A stretch of DNA of 9,195 nucleotides from SAR116 cluster bacterium (GTDB lineage: Bacteria > Pseudomonadota > Alphaproteobacteria > Puniceispirillales > UBA1172). Made by a program: the position numbers and the translations under genes. The notes beneath the pieces are model-generated. The model did not search any database. It was not told where the DNA came from and saw only the letters and a program-made list of their open reading frames with translations. This document shows, in pieces, positions 6,201-9,195 of this stretch. The stretch covers positions 1-9,195 of the forward strand of contig NZIT01000038.1 of assembly GCA_002691725.1 (NCBI GenBank), read 5' to 3'. Within the stretch, counting starts at the first letter, position 1. Each line of letters begins with the position of its first letter.

Positions 6201-7793
6201 AATAGCATTGAGCAATCGTCGTGTTGCCGCATGCTGGGGGTCATGGAAAATATGTTCGGTTTCCCCACTCTCAACACATTGACCATCATCCAACACCATA
6301 ACACGATGACAGATGGCGCGAATGACAGCAAGATCATGGCTGATAAAAACAGCAGATAGATTATTGGCGGCAACCAGATCACTAATCAGGGCTAATATCT
6401 GTTTGCGGATTAATGTATCAAGGCTCGCCGTTGCCTCATCAAACAGGATCACTTCAGGATTGGTGATCAATGCCCTGGCGATTGCAATGCGTTGCCGTTG
6501 GCCACCTGAAAAAGCATGGATATAGCGATGCATCATATCCGCCGCCAGCCCTACCGATTCCAGAGCATGAGCAACCTTTTCCGTGATTGCCTGATCAGTC
6601 ATATTTTGATCCATATTTCGGTTAAGCAGCCCTAGCGGTTCAGCAATAATGCGCCTGACGCTATGGCGTGGATTAAAGGCGCTGTAAGGGTCTTGAAAGA
6701 CAGCCGATATCCGCCGCCGCATCGCTGTTGTCATGCGTTTCGGGTCAACTACATCACCTGCCAGCATCACCTCACCTTGTTGTGGCCTCTCAAGCCCCAG
6801 CAACATTCGCGTTAATGTTGATTTGCCCGCGCCGCTAGTGCCAACAAGGCCGAGACATTCGCCGCGCCGCAATGTCAGCGAAACATCGCGCAGAATAGGC
6901 TTATTCCTGTCCGCAATGCCAAACACATTAAACCCTGAAGCATAAGTGACGGATATTTGAGCCGCCTCCAGAATAATGTCCTGACCAGCCTGATGATTTG
7001 GATCAGTGGCAACAGGTGGCGGTGCTATATCTAATCGGCTGGCTTCTATCAGCTGCTGACTTTGGTGATGGGTCAGGGTTTTGGCAAAAGGCGGCGATGC
7101 GGCATGATCGACCAGCTTGCCTTGATCAAGAACATGGATTTGGTCAACGGTCTGGGCAAGGATAGCCAGATCATGACTAATCATAAATAGAGCCATGTCA
7201 TCTTCATCAGCGAGCTGTTTTAGCAAGGCCAAAATCTCCGCCTGCGTGACTGTATCCAGAGATGTAGTTGGCTCATCCGCGATCAGCAATTTGGGGCTGC
7301 CAATAATAGCCATGGCGATCATGACACGTTGGCATTGACCGCCTGAAAGCATATCAGGCAGGCTGTCAGGGGCGATAATCTCAGGGTCTAGACCAACCCT
7401 TGTCAGGCTGTCTAATGCCATGTCATCGGCGACCACGCGGCTAACCCCAAGGGCTAATTCTGCCGCTTCGGCAATTTGTGCCGCCACTGGCTTGATCGGA
7501 TTAAGCGCTAGTCGCGGGTCTTGAAAGATCATGGCTATATCGGTGCCGCGCCGATAACGCATGATCGCATCATCCGTTAAATCCACCGCCTCACCATTGA
7601 TCAGCATGGTGCCGCTAATCTGGAAGTTGGGCGGTAACAGCCCCATCATAGCCAGAGATAGAAGCGATTTTCCAGCGCCACTTGCCCCGATCAATCCGAT
7701 CTTGTCGCCATGCTCAATAGCCAGTGAGACAGATGCCAATAATGGCGTATCATGATGCGAAATGGATAGATTTTTGAGCGCCAGCAATGTCAT
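6183..7793 (-). CDS. Dipeptide/oligopeptide-type ABC transporter ATPase with two fused nucleotide-binding domains
   Basis: This 536-residue protein joins the DppD-like and DppF-like ATPases in one chain, as in YejF and GsiA. It energises import through the two permeases encoded just upstream. Domain 1 has Walker A GASGAGKS (36-43), Q-loop Gln91, signature LSGGQCQRV (149-157), Walker B LLIADE (169-174) and H-loop His207. Domain 2 has Walker A GTSGAGKS (318-325), Q-loop Gln367, signature FSGGQRQRI (428-436), Walker B VILFDE (448-453) and H-loop His486. All catalytic residues are present in both halves, so both sites should work. The linker around 250-275 is short and proline-bearing. The cysteine-bearing C-terminal extension with an iron-sulfur motif found after some DppD/OppD domains is absent after domain 1. 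The ATG overlaps the stop of the DppC-like gene by four bases (ATGA), indicating coupled translation. Substrate class is inferred from the family only. Confidence 0.95.
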   Translation of the reverse strand: MTLLALKNLSISHHDTPLLASVSLAIEHGDKIGLIGASGAGKSLLSLAMMGLLPPNFQISGTMLINGEAVDLTDDAIMRYRRGTDIAMIFQDPRLALNPIKPVAAQIAEAAELALGVSRVVADDMALDSLTRVGLDPEIIAPDSLPDMLSGGQCQRVMIAMAIIGSPKLLIADEPTTSLDTVTQAEILALLKQLADEDDMALFMISHDLAILAQTVDQIHVLDQGKLVDHAASPPFAKTLTHHQSQQLIEASRLDIAPPPVATDPNHQAGQDIILEAAQISVTYASGFNVFGIADRNKPILRDVSLTLRRGECLGLVGTSGAGKSTLTRMLLGLERPQQGEVMLAGDVVDPKRMTTAMRRRISAVFQDPYSAFNPRHSVRRIIAEPLGLLNRNMDQNMTDQAITEKVAHALESVGLAADMMHRYIHAFSGGQRQRIAIARALITNPEVILFDEATASLDTLIRKQILALISDLVAANNLSAVFISHDLAVIRAICHRVMVLDDGQCVESGETEHIFHDPQHAATRRLLNAIPNSMT

Positions 7794-8671
7794 TTACTGA
7801 TATCCGTTTCCATATAGTTTGCCTGTCCTGACCGATAAGGGTCGAGGCGCTGACGTAAGCCCTCACCGATTAAATTGACGCCAATGACGGTCAGCATGAT
7901 GGTCAGCCCGGGGATAATCGCCATATGTGGAGCCAGCCCGATCATGGTTTGGCTATCGGCAAGCATCCGCCCCCAGCTAGGCGTCGGCGGCTGTGCCCCT
8001 AAACCAAGATAAGACAAGCCTGCTTCTGCCAGAATGGCCAATGAAAACTGAATACTGGCTTGCAGGATGATAACAGGGGCAATATTTGGCAAGATATGTT
8101 CGCTGGCAATACGCGGCAAGGTTTTGCCCGCCAGTCGCGCCGAATGGATATAGGTCATATGGCGCTGTTGCATTGCCGCCGCTCTGGTAATTCGCAGGAA
8201 TACAGGAATGTTAAAAAGCCCAATAGCCAGCATAGCAATGCCAATACCAGCGCCAAATCCAGCGGTTAACAGCATCGCCATAATCACCGCAGGAAAGGCA
8301 AATAAGACATCACCACCGCGCGTTAACACATGATCAAAAAACGGCTTATGGATAAGTGCCGCCATAAGCCCAAGCGGGATGCCGCCAATCATGCCAATCA
8401 TCACCCCAACCAGAGCTACCGACAATGTGACAGGTGTTGCCGCCATGATTTGTGAGAGGATATCACGACCAAAATGATCAGTCCCAAACCATGCCGCCAT
8501 TGATGGCGGTTGCATGCGGTTGCTAATATTCATGATGGCCGGATCAGCAGGTGTCCAGAAAAACGAAATCATGCCTGCCAAGCTGATGATGCCAAGAATA
8601 ATGCCGCCACTTATCAGATTGCGTCTGCCTGCTGATGTGATCAGAAATGGCGATTTTCTCCAAACTCTCAT
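7790..8671 (-). CDS. Peptide/nickel-type ABC transporter permease (DppC/OppC/YejE-like)
   Basis: This 293-residue inner-membrane permease has the family layout: a cytoplasmic N-terminus, a first helix at about 20-38, a periplasmic segment ending in FGTDHFGRDILSQ (62-74), then about five further helices. The EAA loop that docks on the ATPase is HSARLAGKTLPRIASEHILPNIAP (176-199, given as its ends HSARLAG and ILPNIAP), with its conserved glycine at 182. LSYLGLGAQPPTPSWG (219-234) and NLIGEGLRQRLDP (266-278) are typical of the C subunit. Both ends overlap neighbours by four bases, the start with the DppB-like stop and the stop with the ATPase start. Length is normal. The transported compound cannot be deduced. 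Confidence 0.95.
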   Translation of the reverse strand: MRVWRKSPFLITSAGRRNLISGGIILGIISLAGMISFFWTPADPAIMNISNRMQPPSMAAWFGTDHFGRDILSQIMAATPVTLSVALVGVMIGMIGGIPLGLMAALIHKPFFDHVLTRGGDVLFAFPAVIMAMLLTAGFGAGIGIAMLAIGLFNIPVFLRITRAAAMQQRHMTYIHSARLAGKTLPRIASEHILPNIAPVIILQASIQFSLAILAEAGLSYLGLGAQPPTPSWGRMLADSQTMIGLAPHMAIIPGLTIMLTVIGVNLIGEGLRQRLDPYRSGQANYMETDISK

Positions 8672-9195
8672 GGTTTTGGTCTCCGCAATCTAGGGTCGAT
8701 AAGCGCATAGATCACATCGGTGATAAAGGTGACTGTGATAACGATCAGCACCATCATTAATATAATCGCTTCGACAAGGATAATATCACGCTGTCCAATC
8801 GCCTGAACCATTAGCCGCCCCAAGCCAGGCAAGGTGAATACATTCTCAATAATGATTGCGCCTGCGATAAGAAATGAAAATTGCATCCCCATAATGGTGA
8901 CAACAGGGATTAGGGCATTTCGCCATCCATGCCGCCATAAAGCCTGATCACGGCTTAATCCTTTGGCACGAGCAGTACGGATATAATCTTGGTGCGTGAT
9001 ATCAATAAGCGCCGATCGCAACACCCGTAACAATATTGTTGCTTGCGGGATGGCAAGGGCGATTGCGGGAAGCGTTAATTCAGCCAAGCCATGCCATAAG
9101 CCTTTATCCCAGCCGCTAAATCCGCCTGATGATACCCAGCCGAGTTGAATAGCAAAGATAAAAATCAGCAAAAGGGCAAACCAGAAATTAGGTAA
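8668..9195 (-). CDS. Peptide/nickel-type ABC transporter permease (DppB/OppB/YejB-like), 5' part outside window
   Basis: The frame is open to the right edge and reads LPNFWFALLLIFIFAIQLGW at the first visible residues, matching the B-subunit theme (V/L-P-x-F-W...F-x-x-x-L-G-W). This shows the gene continues past 9195 and that a TTG at 9171 is not its start. About 175 residues, the C-terminal half, are present. They include the EAA loop from DYIRTARAKGL to NALIPVVT (about 70-99), ENVFTLPGLGRL (117-128) and the terminal DVIYALIDPRLR (160-171). Its TGA overlaps the ATG of the C permease. A periplasmic binding protein gene, usual for such operons, is not in the window and may lie farther upstream. 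Confidence 0.95.
   Translation of the reverse strand, partial: LPNFWFALLLIFIFAIQLGWVSSGGFSGWDKGLWHGLAELTLPAIALAIPQATILLRVLRSALIDITHQDYIRTARAKGLSRDQALWRHGWRNALIPVVTIMGMQFSFLIAGAIIIENVFTLPGLGRLMVQAIGQRDIILVEAIILMMVLIVITVTFITDVIYALIDPRLRRPKP

Noticed and set aside
6097..6282. Plus-strand hydrophobic 61-codon frame over the ATPase / amidase junction
   Set aside because: Its Leu/Ile/Asn repeats come from translating the 18-base A+T repeat; there is no ribosome binding site and it overlaps two well-supported genes.
9169..9171. TTG start giving a short 167-residue permease
   Set aside because: The frame stays open to the window edge and the residues before it match the DppB family, so the gene is cut by the window and not naturally truncated.

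Overview
The window looks like bacterial chromosome from a proteobacterium, most likely an alphaproteobacterium. A marine SAR116-type organism fits the gene style and moderate G+C, but that is an impression from the proteins and not something the sequence proves. It holds eight genes and no stretch of 300 bases without one. I found no RNA gene, CRISPR array, insertion sequence, integrase or origin. All genes except the first lie on the minus strand.

Left edge (2-1190): the 3' two thirds of a ZnuA zinc-binding protein enters on the plus strand, with its histidine/aspartate-rich loop at the very edge. It converges on a small DUF805-type membrane protein gene.

Middle (1285-4034): two tandem paralogues encode proteins with about five 34-residue TPR repeats, two transmembrane helices and a charged C-terminal tail. 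The upstream copy (2675-3940) is intact. The downstream copy (1285-2539) carries a one-base insertion in its third TPR, where the otherwise constant 102-base spacing becomes 103, so it reads as a frameshifted gene. About 94 bases of 5' flank are duplicated with the genes and are far more alike than the C-terminal halves. This block is also visibly more A+T-rich than its surroundings.

Right half (4087-9195): a minus-strand cluster reads, in transcription order, DppB-like permease (runs off the right edge), DppC-like permease, one protein with two ABC ATPase domains, an S58/P1-family N-terminal-nucleophile amidase, then an EamA/DMT permease. The first three overlap by 4 bases (ATGA) and are certainly one operon. 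The amidase follows after 67 bases and the EamA permease after a further 94. A working model, which is inference, is uptake of peptides or other small amides by the ABC importer and hydrolysis by the P1 enzyme, with the EamA protein possibly exporting a product or simply being a neighbour.
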